From positions 1,042,368 to 1,106,367 of the forward strand of contig NC_059481.1 in the NCBI RefSeq assembly GCF_018139145.2: a stretch of DNA of 64,000 nucleotides. The letters run 5' to 3'. The position numbers were made by a program, and so were the translations under genes. Of the stretch, positions 1 to 11,635 are shown in pieces. Position 1 is the first letter of the stretch, and each line of letters starts with the position of its first letter. Origin of the DNA: Gymnogyps californianus (lineage: Eukaryota; Chordata; Aves; Accipitriformes; Cathartidae). The notes beneath the pieces were generated by a model. The model saw nothing but the letters and a program-made list of their open reading frames with translations. It was not told the origin of the DNA and searched no databases.

Positions 1-420
1 GGAGCAGCGTCAGCTTTGCCAAGCTGGAGGAGTTTGCGCTGGCTTAAGCGGTAGATCTGGATGAAGGTAACTGGGAGGCAGCTGTTTCCCAAAGCGTAGG
101 CTTTTCTCGGTGTGGACAACTGGGCAGCCTTCTCAAATCCCTCCTGGAGGGTGGTTGTGAACACGTACCTTCTGCGAGAAAACGTTAGCAGGAGCAAAGC
201 TTCCCCGGCAGGGGAGAGGATACTTCACTGCCTTAACACTGATTTCATCTCCAGATGGTCAGATAGGTTTGACTGGAATAGCCTTCATGTCCTCTCTGTA
301 AGCGTGGGTCTGGGGCACGTGGGACACCATCCCACCCCCACAGGAGAAGCCACGGTTCTCATGCACCGCTTTTGAGCCAAACCAATAGCTAGCAAAGGGC
401 TTGGGGCGCTTTGCACACGT

Positions 421-424
<4 letters not shown>

Positions 425-454
<30 letters not shown>
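425..454 (+). repeat. A30 homopolymer
   Basis: An uninterrupted run of about 30 A on the plus strand, followed directly by TCTTGC. It has no recognisable retroposon body upstream (no SINE or processed mRNA), so it is best called a simple repeat inside the presumed 3' UTR. Confidence 0.9.
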
Positions 455-458
<4 letters not shown>

Positions 459-2244
459 GCATCCTGCTGCAGCGTTTCCGAACTCTGAGGAGGCCGAGGC
501 TGCCCGGGGGTTACCGTAGACGTGGCAGGGCTGTGGGAGAACTCGAGCAGCTTTTGGGGAGGTTGTGAATAGGTTCCTTGTACTTTGTCTTTCCACGTGT
601 GACACCTGACCAGGCTGGGACTGTTCACTTGAGGGACTTCGCTTGTCATAAATTCGGGCCTGGCTCACCCCAAAAATCCCGGAGAGCATGAAGGGAGGAA
701 AGGGAGAGACTAGATCTCATTATGTGTTATTTTTTTTAATGACGATCTGCGTAGCTTGGGAGTTCATGGAGTGGCGTTCCCGGGAGGTTCGGTTCCCCTG
801 GCTGGGCAGAAGTGGGCTTAGAGGGCAGGAGATCATCCTGGGCAGGGAGCTTCTGGCCTTGCTCTTCGTGCATCCCTAAAGCAGGCAGACGCTGGTGTGG
901 TGCCAGGGTGGAAAAGCCTCTCTTCCTTGCTGGGATCCCCGTGGGGCGTCTCTTCGCCATTCTCCGCTGCATTCTCTCCATGCCTTATCCTGACGAGCGC
1001 GGCTCAGAGGTGCGGAGCTCTTCGCTCGCGTGCCCGCCAGGAGACGCGTGCACTCCCCTTCTCGTTCTGCAGAGCGCTTTCCTCGAGCCGTACCTTGGGC
1101 CGGGGCAGGAAGGGGACCGCTCACCTCCCGCAGGCGCGTGCCAGGGCGCTTTGCCCTCTCGTCCCCTCCTGCCAGAGGGAGGACGGGGACCGTGGCCACG
1201 TTCCACCCTTCTCTTTCCGAACTCCTCCGCTGCCCGTGGCTCCCAGAAGCCCAGTGTCTCTGGCACAGGCGTCCCCCTCTCTGCTGTAGGAAACCATGGT
1301 TTGGCGTCTTGGGAGAGGGAGAAAGGGGCACAGGCGCTCCCCGGGGAGCGGTCCTGCGCGCTGCAGATGGAGCCGGGCCCTGAGACACTTCTGTTGCTGC
1401 CCTCCCAAGCCCCACTAAGTGCCTGTCACCAGAACTCAATTCCTTCTGCATCTCCTGCCGTGTTTGGTCATTCCTCGCTGCCTCCGATCAAGGAGCAGCT
1501 TGTAGTTGCAGCATATGTAAGTGTTTGCAGGGTGAGGGAGGGCGGGGGGAAAAGGGGCCATCTCAACAGTTTTTGTTCTTAAATGGGTTTTGTTTTTTTG
1601 GTTTTGTTTTGTTTTGTTTTTTTAAAGTGAATGTATTTGATTGTTTAGAAACTTTCCTGACCTTGTTTTTAAGTGGGTTGGTTTGAAAGCTATTTCACGG
1701 TGACCCACTACCGCTTCTCTCTGGAGATACGATGTTCTTTTAATCCTACGATGATGTGTTTGTAGGGGAGGACTGTCCCCCCACGGCATGCTGGTAATGC
1801 TCACTTGTACCAAGCCCTCTTGCACTATAATCGTACGTTGGATTCTTCAAAAGGGCAAAGATGTGGGGTGGCTTTTTAAAAAAAAAAAACCAAAACAAAA
1901 AAACAGGAAAATAAAGCAGGTTAACAGCAAGTCCTGTGCTTGAGGAAACCACTGTCCCCAGGGAGCTCGGAGGTGACTAGGAGACACAAGCCAGACTGAG
2001 CCAGCCATGCTGTGGTAGGAAGCAGGGCATTAAGCCTACCTGGGCAAACTCTCCTCTCCTCGCCGTAAGTCGTTAGCAGCTGGGAGACCCCAGGGGTGCG
2101 AGGGGAGGGCTCTTGGGCCCACACGGCGGGGGGCACCCGGCACTGTGCTGGCCTCCCCGATGTCGTTCTCCCACGGTGTGGCCCACCAGCGTTGCGATGC
2201 AGTCTTCTGAGGTATCAAGTGAGATGATTATTATTTTTTTTTTC

Positions 2245-2250
2245 AATAAA
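2245..2250 (+). terminator. AATAAA poly(A) signal of the left-edge gene
   Basis: AATAAA on the plus strand, followed within about 20 bases by TGCACTGCTGCATTG and a T-rich stretch, as expected for a cleavage site and downstream element. Confidence 0.6.
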
Positions 2251-2288
2251 ACATTGCACTGCTGCATTGTTCTCCATGAATAGACATA

Positions 2289-2294
2289 TTTATT
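2289..2294 (-). terminator. Minus-strand AATAAA, possible end of an unknown transcript
   Basis: TTTATT on the plus strand reads AATAAA on the minus strand, only about 40 bp from the plus-strand signal at 2245. If used, it would end a leftward transcript starting somewhere between here and the PPIB island. No coding gene on that strand is recognised. Confidence 0.3.
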
Positions 2295-3590
2295 ACCTCT
2301 TCCTGACAATGTCGCTTGTATTTTCTTTTCCTTTGCTTCTGTTGGGCACTCTCAGTAGCCCTCCTCTCCTTTGAGAAGCTCTGAGCCCTCCTTTGAGGGG
2401 ACTGCACGGTGTGGGATCCTACGGGACCTTCTCAACACTTTGTGCTTTACAGCCATGGACAGTTCAGCCCCACAGAGCTTGGCCAAGGCATGGTGGTACT
2501 GATTTCTCTTCTCCCTGTGCCTGCACATTCCCACTTCAAGCATCCTGGGTAGTACAATGGCTAAACATGATGACTTGGAACACAAAGATGTGAACCACCC
2601 CAAAATGTGCTGTCGTGTGGTCCCCGTGTCTCTGGAACAGCATCTACAGCTGCTGCTGTAGGCATCAAGCATGCCTTCCCCAAGTGGAAGGGCACTGCGT
2701 ACACCTGTCTGCTGGCCAGGGCACACCGAGGGGTTTCGGCTCTAGCCGAAGTAACCACCAGCCGAATCCCTCAGCACACGCCGCACCGGCAGCTGTGGCT
2801 GCAGAGGAAGGTGGCAACGACGCAGGCCCAACCGTTGCTGCCTCGAGTGCCGCCTTCCTCTGCGCCTCTGTCTGCTTACTGGGATCTTGAGTAGAAAGAA
2901 GCACTGTGCCGCTTCCGTGGAATCAACTGCCAGGATCACGAGGTTTTCCAGCGTGCAAATAGCTGCTGCTTGTTTATTCTCAGTACAGAGAAAAGCAGTA
3001 AAGGAGATGCCACCTATTAGCCAAACATAGCATCTTTTAAAAGCAGCTTTCGCTGTATCTAGACAGGGAGAGCACCTGCAGCACAACTCCCACTCTTAGA
3101 AACTGCTTCACGTTGGGATCTTCGTTGGGACGCTTTTTCTCCTTCCGTTTCCCAGCCTTAAACGTAGTATTTTTAGCATGAACTTTCATTTCCTGTTCCC
3201 AAAAATTAGTCTTGGGACACTTGTGCTCTGAGAAGGAAGACAAACCTCAAACTTTCTTTCTCTGGCCCTCGGAAACACGCATCTCCACCAGGCAGTTCCT
3301 TTAAAGGTTTATATGCTAGGCAGTTAACACTGACCAAGACCTATTTGAGTAGACATTAAAAAAAAAAAACTAATTCCCACGTATTCAGCTAACTCCAGTA
3401 TTTGTGTACGACTGTGCTAAGCTCGACATCGGCACCTGCAATACCACAAACACGTCTGTGCGCTTTCAGCCTGGCCACATCTGGTATTTAAGAGAAATTT
3501 GGGCCTCTCTGATGAAGACCATTCTCCTCTCTCGCTCCTTCCTTTAGCTTTACCGCACAGCCTCGCCCGCTCTTCAGTCTTGCCCAGGAA
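2295..3590. other. Intergenic stretch with no identified gene
   Basis: Sequence between the two poly(A) signals and the PPIB CpG island. The minus strand has a short open stretch (about 3237 to 3075) flanked by an acceptor-like pyrimidine tract and a CAG/GTGCTC donor-like site. Its Lys-rich peptide matches no family I know. Other frames here are short and unremarkable. Confidence 0.5.
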
Positions 3591-4006
3591 AGAGGAGAGG
3601 GGGGGCACGTCCCCGCAGCCCCTCTCCCCGTTGTACCCTCGCGAGGGAGGGCCTCAGGACAAGGCTCCATCTTTACACCGAGGGGCTGCACCAAGGGCAA
3701 AGGCCGCGTCCTCCCGCTGCCGGGCCCGGAGCGGCGAAGGGCCCTGGGGGCGCCGAGCTGTCATTTACTTTGTCCGCTTCGTGCCCCCCGCCGGGGGGGA
3801 CGCGGCTGTCGCCGCCTGTTCGTTTCACTGACGCGGACGCGGACCTCGGCGACGGCCGCTGCTCCCTCCCCGCTTCTTCCCGCCGCCCGCGCGCGCCCCC
3901 TCAAGCGGCCCCGCGGCCGGCGCGCGTGCTCGCCCCTCACAGGCCGCCGGCCCCGCCCCTCAACCTCCTGCCCCGCCCTCCCGCCCCGCCTCCTCTTCCG
4001 CCGAGG

Positions 4007-4037
4007 CCAATCAGCGCGCCGTCCCGCTCCTGATTGG
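4007..4037. promoter_or_regulatory. Inverted pair of CCAAT boxes (NF-Y type)
   Basis: CCAATCA at 4007-4013 and its exact reverse complement TGATTGG at 4031-4037 face each other across 17 bp of GC-rich sequence, about 260-290 bp before the PPIB start codon. NF-Y binds CCAAT in either direction. ER-stress elements pair CCAAT with a CCACG-type half nine bases away; no exact CCACG is present, so I do not call an ERSE. Confidence 0.6.
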
Positions 4038-4296
4038 CCGCGCGGCGGCCGCCGAGCGAAGGGCAACGTGGCAGCCGCCCGGCGGCTCGCGCCGGCACCG
4101 CCCCCGCCCGGCCGGAAGGTGCCTCCCCCCACCCCTCTCCCCGCGGCCCCGTTGGTCGCGCCCGGGCGGCTGGAGCGGCGGCGGGCGGGCGGGAGCGCGG
4201 CGCGTACCACTGCGCGGTGGGGGCGGGGGGCGCGGCGGGCGGGGCCGGATGCAGGCGGCGCGGCGGGCGCTGTGGCCGGGCTGCGAGCGGCGGAGG

Positions 4297-6252
<1,956 letters not shown>

Positions 6253-6514
6253 TCCACCCTCCCGCCTCCGCGACACGGTGCGGGGCCCTGCGCTCTGCAA
6301 GGGACCTGGCCGCTGAAGGGCTGCGGGCCTGGGGGCTGCCCTGCTCCCGCTCTGTGTATTTCCCTGTCGTCCCCGGGGCGGGTGAGCAGCAGGCTGTGCC
6401 CCGCGCCCCCGCTGCCCGGCCTCCCCCCCTCACCCTGCCGCCTTCCAGCCAGCCAGCGGGCAGGACAGGGCGCTGGCTCCTCTTCCCATCACTTTTGTAA
6501 GAAGCACATGCACC

Positions 6515-6520
6515 AATAAA
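6515..6520 (+). terminator. PPIB poly(A) signal
   Basis: AATAAA about 260 bases after the PPIB stop, followed by a TGTGTTTTTT stretch that fits a downstream element. The 3' UTR is short and GC-rich. Confidence 0.85.
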
Positions 6521-6713
6521 TGTGACCAATGTGTTTTTTAAAAAGAGTCGCCTCTCTTCTGCTCTCAGAGGGGTGCAGATCCCTTTGCATCCCTCAACCC
6601 TCCGACCCCTTCTTTCACGTTTCATCAAGTCGAGAGCGGCGCCGTGGTTGACCCTGGATTTGCTTTGCAGAATTACAGAGCACAGCGATCTTTTGTCAAT
6701 CAAGCCCGAGTGA

Positions 6714-6719
6714 TTTATT
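6714..6719 (-). terminator. SNX22 poly(A) signal
   Basis: TTTATT on the plus strand gives AATAAA on the SNX22 sense strand, about 265 bases after the SNX22 stop. It lies 195 bp from the convergent PPIB signal, so the two genes meet tail to tail. Confidence 0.75.
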
Positions 6720-6984
6720 GCACCGAAGCCCAGATGCGGAGGGGTTTTCCAGCATGGATCAGGCTCCAAAGGCTCCCACCGCAACCCCGAAACATCAGGG
6801 CAGAAGGCAGAGCTCCTGCTCTCCCAACGAAGGCACTTCGCATGGTGGTGGGTGAGCAGCGCTGGCCTGGAGAGCAGCTGTGGCTCCCACCATACCCCTT
6901 GGCTTCTCCCACCCAGTTTTCCTGCCCCATCCCAGCGGGAAGGTGTTATTTTTACCGCAGGGATCCATTCCGCTGCCCGGCTGC

Positions 6985-9900
6985 TCACCACTGTGGCCCT
7001 GGGTGCTGGGTGGGTGCTTGGGAGCCCAGCAGGCCGGGGGCTCGGGGCACTGCCTGGCTGGGGGTGCAGCTCGAGGGGATGTAGAGGCCCTGCAGCACCC
7101 CGCTGAGGACGGTGTTGGGGAACAGGTCTGCGAGGAAAGGGGAGAGCTGGAGCAGCTTTGTTTCCCTCGCAGGCCTCGTTAAAGGAAAAACACATTTTGG
7201 GGGCCCAAAAGAGCCTTTTCCCTTGGAGGCTTTGGGGACCTGTACCCGCGGTCCCGCTCCTTACCGGTGCCCCGTGGCCGCACGTAGGGGTCGGTGCAGA
7301 AGCCGACGACGGGCCGCTGGGAGGGCAGGCAGCCGGCGCTGCCATGGGAGAGGGGACGTCAGCGCCCGGCGAAGGGTCCCGCTTTCACCCCGGGTGACCC
7401 GGCCGCGTGCCAGCCCCCTGCCTGTCCCCATCGTCCCCAACCCTGTGTCTTGGGGTGCTTAACACAGGTGAGGGGGACGATCCCGGCACCGTGCGGGATA
7501 AACCGGGTGCCGGCAGAGCCCAACGGCGCTGTCCACCGCTCGTCTACTCACGGGGGGCTGCTGGCCTTGGGGTCCTGCTGGCAACGCCGCACCTTCAGGA
7601 AATCCAGCACGTCCTGGGGCAGCTCCTCGTTGTGGTACAGCACACCCTGCCGTGCAGGTCAGCACCCCCAAAAAAAACCTGCCCCCAAAAGCCACCGCCG
7701 GCCGGCACCTTACCCTAATGTAAAGCTCGAGGCCCTGCCGGCGCTGCTCCAGCACTTTGGGCATCCAGTTGGGGACCCGGCGAGGGGGGAAGTCAGGGAC
7801 CTTGCAGGTCTTCTTGATCTAGCGTAGAGCATGATGGGGACATCGTGGCAGCATAGACCATGGAGGACGAGGCTGGTCCTCCCTGCTCTGGGGAGGTGGT
7901 GTCCCCTCCCTATGTCCCCCCGCGGTGCCGAGGGTCTCACCCGCTTGTGCAGCGCCTGGAATTCGCTGTAGCGCTTCGCCACCGTGTGCCGCCGGCCATT
8001 GCACAGCACCTCCACCCTGAACACCTGTGCCACGGGTCAGGCACTGCGGCCTCCATCCTCATCCTCATCCTCCCAGGGCAGGCAGGGGCTTCCAACTCCC
8101 CCCCACCCCAGGGAGGGCACTTGGGGGCCTCCAACCCCCGGGGCTGGTGGAGACAACTGCCCCACCTCTGGGGCCAGTGGAGACCCCCTGGGGACAGGCA
8201 GGGACATCCAACCCCAGGCAGGTGGGGGGACACCCCACCCCCCACCCCCACCCCAGGGGACAGGCAGGGGCACCCAGGAGCAGACAGGGGATCCCCCACC
8301 ACCACCAAGGGCCAGTGGGGATCCCCCAGGCCAGGGACATCCCCCCTTCCAAGGACAGAGGGTCCCCAGGCAGGAACCTCCACCCCCTGGTGCCACAGGG
8401 GACCCCCGGGACAGGGCCCCCCCCCCCCATGCCCCCTTCAAGGGCAGAGCATCCCCTCCAGCAGGGACCCATGGGGGCAGTTAGGGACCTCCACCCCAGG
8501 CAGGCAGGGATATCCAACCGCCTGAGAAAAGTGGGACCTCACCCTCCCCGGGGCAGGCAGGGATCGTCATCCCCAAAGGCAGATGGGGACACCAACCTAC
8601 CCCCTGGGGTCAGAGGGGACCCCATGGGCCTGGGACCCCCCCATTTCAGGTGCTCTGGCAGGGACCCTCTGGGGCACTTGGGGTCCTGAACCCCTGGAGG
8701 GACACCCACCCACCCCTGGGGCAGACAGGGGTACCTGGGGGTACCTGAGGGCAGACAGGACATGGGGGAGATGGGACAGGCAGAGACCTCCAACCCTGGG
8801 GCAGATGGGACCCCTGGGAGCAGGCAGGACCTCTGGGACACGCGGGACACCCCCCCACCCACCCCCACCCCCCCGGGGTTGTGAGTGGGCAGGCAGGGCC
8901 CTCCAGCCCCTGGGGCAGGTGGGGCACCCTGGGGATGACAAGGACTCCCTACCCCCTGGGGACAGAGGGGACCCCCTGGCCAGGGACACCCCCTCCCACC
9001 CCTTTCAAGGGTGGAGGGTGTCATGTCCCCCTGGCAGGGATCCCCTGGGGGCAGGCAGGGACCTCCACTCCTGGGGCATGTGGGGACACCCTGGGGGGGA
9101 CTTGGGGACAGCCCACCCCTGGGGCAGACAGGGGTACCCGGGGACAGACAGGGACACCCCCCTCACCCCCCCCACTCCCTGGGGCTGGAGGGGACCCATC
9201 CTCCCACCCCCCACCCCCCCCCCACGCCAAGGACACCCGTTTCAAAGGCAGAGGGGCTGTCCCTGCCAGCAGGGACCCCTGGGGACAGGCAGGGACCATC
9301 ATCCCCCAAGAAAGACGGTGACACCCTGGGGCAGACAGGGACGCCCCACACACACCCCTCTGGGGTCAGAGGGGACCCCCCAGGGTAGAGGAACACCCCT
9401 ACTTTCAAGGGCAGAGGGTGCCCCCTGCAGGGACCCCCCAGGGCCAGAGACCTCCACCCCCTGGGGCATGTGGGGTCCCCCGGGGGACACTTGGGGACCT
9501 CCAATCCCTGGGGCAGACAGAGACACACTCCCTCCCGGGCAAGTGGGGAACCCCCTGGGGGTAGTTATGGACCTCCACCCCCCCAGAGCAGACAGGGACC
9601 TCCAACCCCTGCGGCAGGTGGGGACCTTCTCCCCTCCCCTCCCTTGGGGCAGATGGGGCCCCTGGGAGCAGGCAGAACCCCCGGGACAGGGCGGGCAGGC
9701 AGAGCCCCCCAACCCCTGGGGCAGGTGGAGGCAACCTCGGGCAGGCAGGGACCCCTGGGGACAGGCAGGGACCTCCAACCCCTTGGGAAAAGTGGGACCA
9801 CCCCCGCCCCCTCTCCCGGGCAGGCAGGGATCGTCATCCCCCAGAAGAGATGGGGACACCGTGGGGCAGGCAGGAGGTGGGGGACAGACAGGACCCTCTA

Positions 9901-10177
9901 GCCCCGGAGCCAGAGGGGACCCGCGGGACAGGGACACCCCCTCTTTCAAGGGCAGAGGCTGCCCCTGGCAGGGACACAGGGCAGACAGAGACCTCCAGCC
10001 CCTGAGGCAGGTGGGGGACCCCCCACCCTCCCCCGGGGACACTTGGGGACCTCCAACCCTGGGGCAGAAGGAGACAACCCTCCCCGGGGCAGGTGGGGTC
10101 CCCCGGTGGAACTTGGGGACCTCCAAACCCCAGGGTGGGTGGGGGCGCCCCGGAGAGACAGGGACCCTGTCAAAGGT

Positions 10178-10225
<48 letters not shown>

Positions 10226-10522
10226 AGGCAGGGACCCCCGGGGACAGGCAGGGACCTCCACTCCCGGGGCATGTGTGGGACCCCTGTGGACAACTGGGGA
10301 CCTCCAACCCCCGCGGCAGAGGAAGACAAACCCCCTTCCCCTCCCCGGGCCGGTAGGGACCCCCCTGGGGACAACCAAACCTCCACACCCCCCCTGCGGA
10401 AAGAGGGAACACCCCCCCCCACCCTCCTCCCATAGCCCGAGGACGCCCCTCACCGTGTGCGCCCTGTCGGGGCTGCGCGCCGCCGCCTGGGGCTCCGCCG
10501 CGGGGATGGAGACGGCGATCAT
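6985..10522 (-). CDS. SNX22: Sorting nexin 22, PX-domain protein (6 exons)
   Basis: Exons on the minus strand are 10522-10454, 8024-7941, 7818-7714, 7646-7552, 7338-7265 and 7127-6985. All have GT-AG borders and consistent phase, giving 189 residues against 193 in human. The product is a small sorting nexin made almost only of a PX domain, which binds PtdIns(3)P on endosomes. The PX core is visible: [13 protein letters not shown], then [12 protein letters not shown] (R41/Y42 being the phosphoinositide-contact motif), [13 protein letters not shown], and [12 protein letters not shown]. The tail [12 protein letters not shown] matches the end of mammalian SNX22. The exon 5 acceptor was chosen at 7338 because only this one keeps phase with exon 4. 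Intron 1 (8025-10453) is filled by a G-rich repeat array. The neighbour SNX1 lies upstream in the same orientation. Confidence 0.93.
8043..10440. repeat. 2.4-kb degenerate G-rich minisatellite filling SNX22 intron 1
   Basis: The plus strand repeats words such as GGCAGGGACCTCCAACCCC, CCTGGGGCAGG and GGGGACACC dozens of times at irregular spacing, with units of roughly 30-45 bp. The array starts just beyond exon 2 and ends just before exon 1, so it makes up nearly the whole intron. G and C tracts are unevenly split between strands and many GGG/GGGG runs could fold as G-quadruplexes. It generates large spurious open frames on both strands, including one of 678 codons (8583-10619). Confidence 0.92.
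10178..10223 (+). repeat. G46 homopolymer inside the SNX22 intron array
   Basis: An unbroken run of about 46 G interrupts the minisatellite. Its length is close to the 49-base G run at 38044, which suggests either repeat expansion or a length limit in sequencing or assembly. Confidence 0.9.
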
Positions 10523-10551
10523 CGCCCGCCGCCGCCCGGGGCCGCCGGGGA

Positions 10552-10576
10552 GGGGGGGGGGGGGGGGGGGGGGGGG
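10552..10576 (+). repeat. G25 run in the SNX22 5' region
   Basis: About 25 G, followed by AGGGGGGGGGCGGGGGCGG, starting 30 bp upstream of the SNX22 ATG in the gene's own sense. On the transcribed orientation this is a C tract in the promoter or 5' UTR, so exact length is doubtful. Confidence 0.85.
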
Positions 10577-10599
10577 AGGGGGGGGGCGGGGGCGGCCGC

Positions 10600-11290
10600 G
10601 GGGCTTTGCACCGCCGTAACCTCCCGCAAGGCTCCGGGAGCGGGGTCAGCCCCACTCCGGGACAACCACGGTCCCTGGGCACCCACGGGGGGGGTGACAC
10701 AGGAGACCCCCAAAACCAGCCCGAGAGCCGCCCCCCCCCCCCCGGGAAGGGTCCTGCAGCCCCAAGCTCCAAATCCAGCACGCGTGGGGTGGGGGCGTTG
10801 TGGAGCCTGGAGGTACCGCAAGGATCCGGCTCTGGAGGGATAAGGGGAAAGGAAAGTGGGAAGTCAGCACGAGCTGCCTTTTCCTTTTTTTTTTAAGGCA
10901 GAAGAAGGGGCATCGGTTTTGATGAAACCCACGGCTGGGGGCTTGGTGGGGCAGGGATGGGGTTGAAGGAGCAAGAGCTGCCCCTTGGCCACGGGGGAAA
11001 GGAGCATCACAGCCCCCAAAGGCTCCACGCTGGCTTCTTGGGGGGGCCAGGTGCCCTGTCCCCCCCCCCAAATCCACACCAAGTGGGGCCACTACATAGC
11101 CCCGCTGAGCTCAGATCCTAAAAACAGCTCGGCTCCTGATTAAGCTTTGGCTTTCGGCCTTGCTGCAGGACGGGCGGCTGGGGCAGCGCCCGAGGTCACC
11201 CATGTCCCAGTCACAACAAGGCAGGATGCGGCCCTTACCCCTCCCAGTCCCAGCCCATCAACACACAGAGCCTGTTTGCCCTGATAGAAG
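10600..11290. other. Spacer between SNX22 and SNX1
   Basis: About 690 bp separating the SNX22 start from the SNX1 poly(A) signal. It is GC-rich near SNX22, with C/G homopolymers near 10731 and 11060, and holds no recognised gene. It should contain the SNX22 promoter; no TATA box was seen. Confidence 0.5.
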
Positions 11291-11291
11291 T

Positions 11292-11297
11292 TTTATT
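11292..11297 (-). terminator. SNX1 poly(A) signal
   Basis: TTTATT on the plus strand reads AATAAA on the SNX1 sense strand, about 340 bases after the stop codon at 11636. An A-rich or T-rich stretch near 11585 lies within the 3' UTR. Confidence 0.75.
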
Positions 11298-11635
11298 ACA
11301 GAATTTTAATGGCACTGCAGGAGTAAGATAGTCATTAGAGCCCTAAAACCCAGCCTGAAAAATATACATTTTACATATATCATGAACCTCCTGCTGCAGG
11401 TCTGGTCTTAAAGCAGGAAACTAGTTTCTCTTCAGTAAGAAAATATATGTTGCTAAATGAAAAATATACAGTTAGAAGAGTTACTGGCTTGCAAGCTGCT
11501 TGTCTGGGGGTTAAACCGCTACCAGCTCCAGAGTGTTTAACTAGGGTTCGTTCACATGTAAAAGAGGAAGAGGTATACTGTATATTAAAAAAAAAAAAAA
11601 GGCAAAGTTCAGGTACGCTCGTTTGCTCGGTCCGA

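Larger units (their letters stand above)
1..2265 (+). other. Probable 3' UTR of an upstream plus-strand gene (CSNK1G1 by gene order)
   Basis: No convincing coding exon is visible here. One frame at the left edge reads SSVSFAKLEEFALA and stops at 44-46; I do not recognise it and it may be chance. The stretch ends at a good AATAAA (2245-2250) followed by a TG/T-rich tail, so it looks like the terminal UTR of a gene transcribed rightwards. In mammals CSNK1G1 lies immediately 5' of PPIB on the same strand, with its 3' end facing PPIB. This position and orientation fit, but the assignment rests on gene order alone. Several long open frames between 800 and 1580 have no recognisable domain and reflect GC-rich sequence. 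A second AATAAA lies near 1909. Confidence 0.4.

Noticed and set aside
812..1582. 256-codon plus-strand frame in the left-edge region
   Set aside because: Low-complexity, with overlapping open frames on both strands; no domain or splice support.
4249..4296. Upstream in-frame ATG of PPIB
   Set aside because: It would put 16 Arg/Ala-rich residues before the signal peptide; chicken PPIB starts at the ATG equivalent to 4297.
8583..10619. 678-codon plus-strand open frame, and a 407-codon minus-strand one (9299-10522)
   Set aside because: Both run through the SNX22 intron array and its G46 run. The peptides are low-complexity Gly/Pro repeats, and the minus frame only borrows the real SNX22 exon 1.
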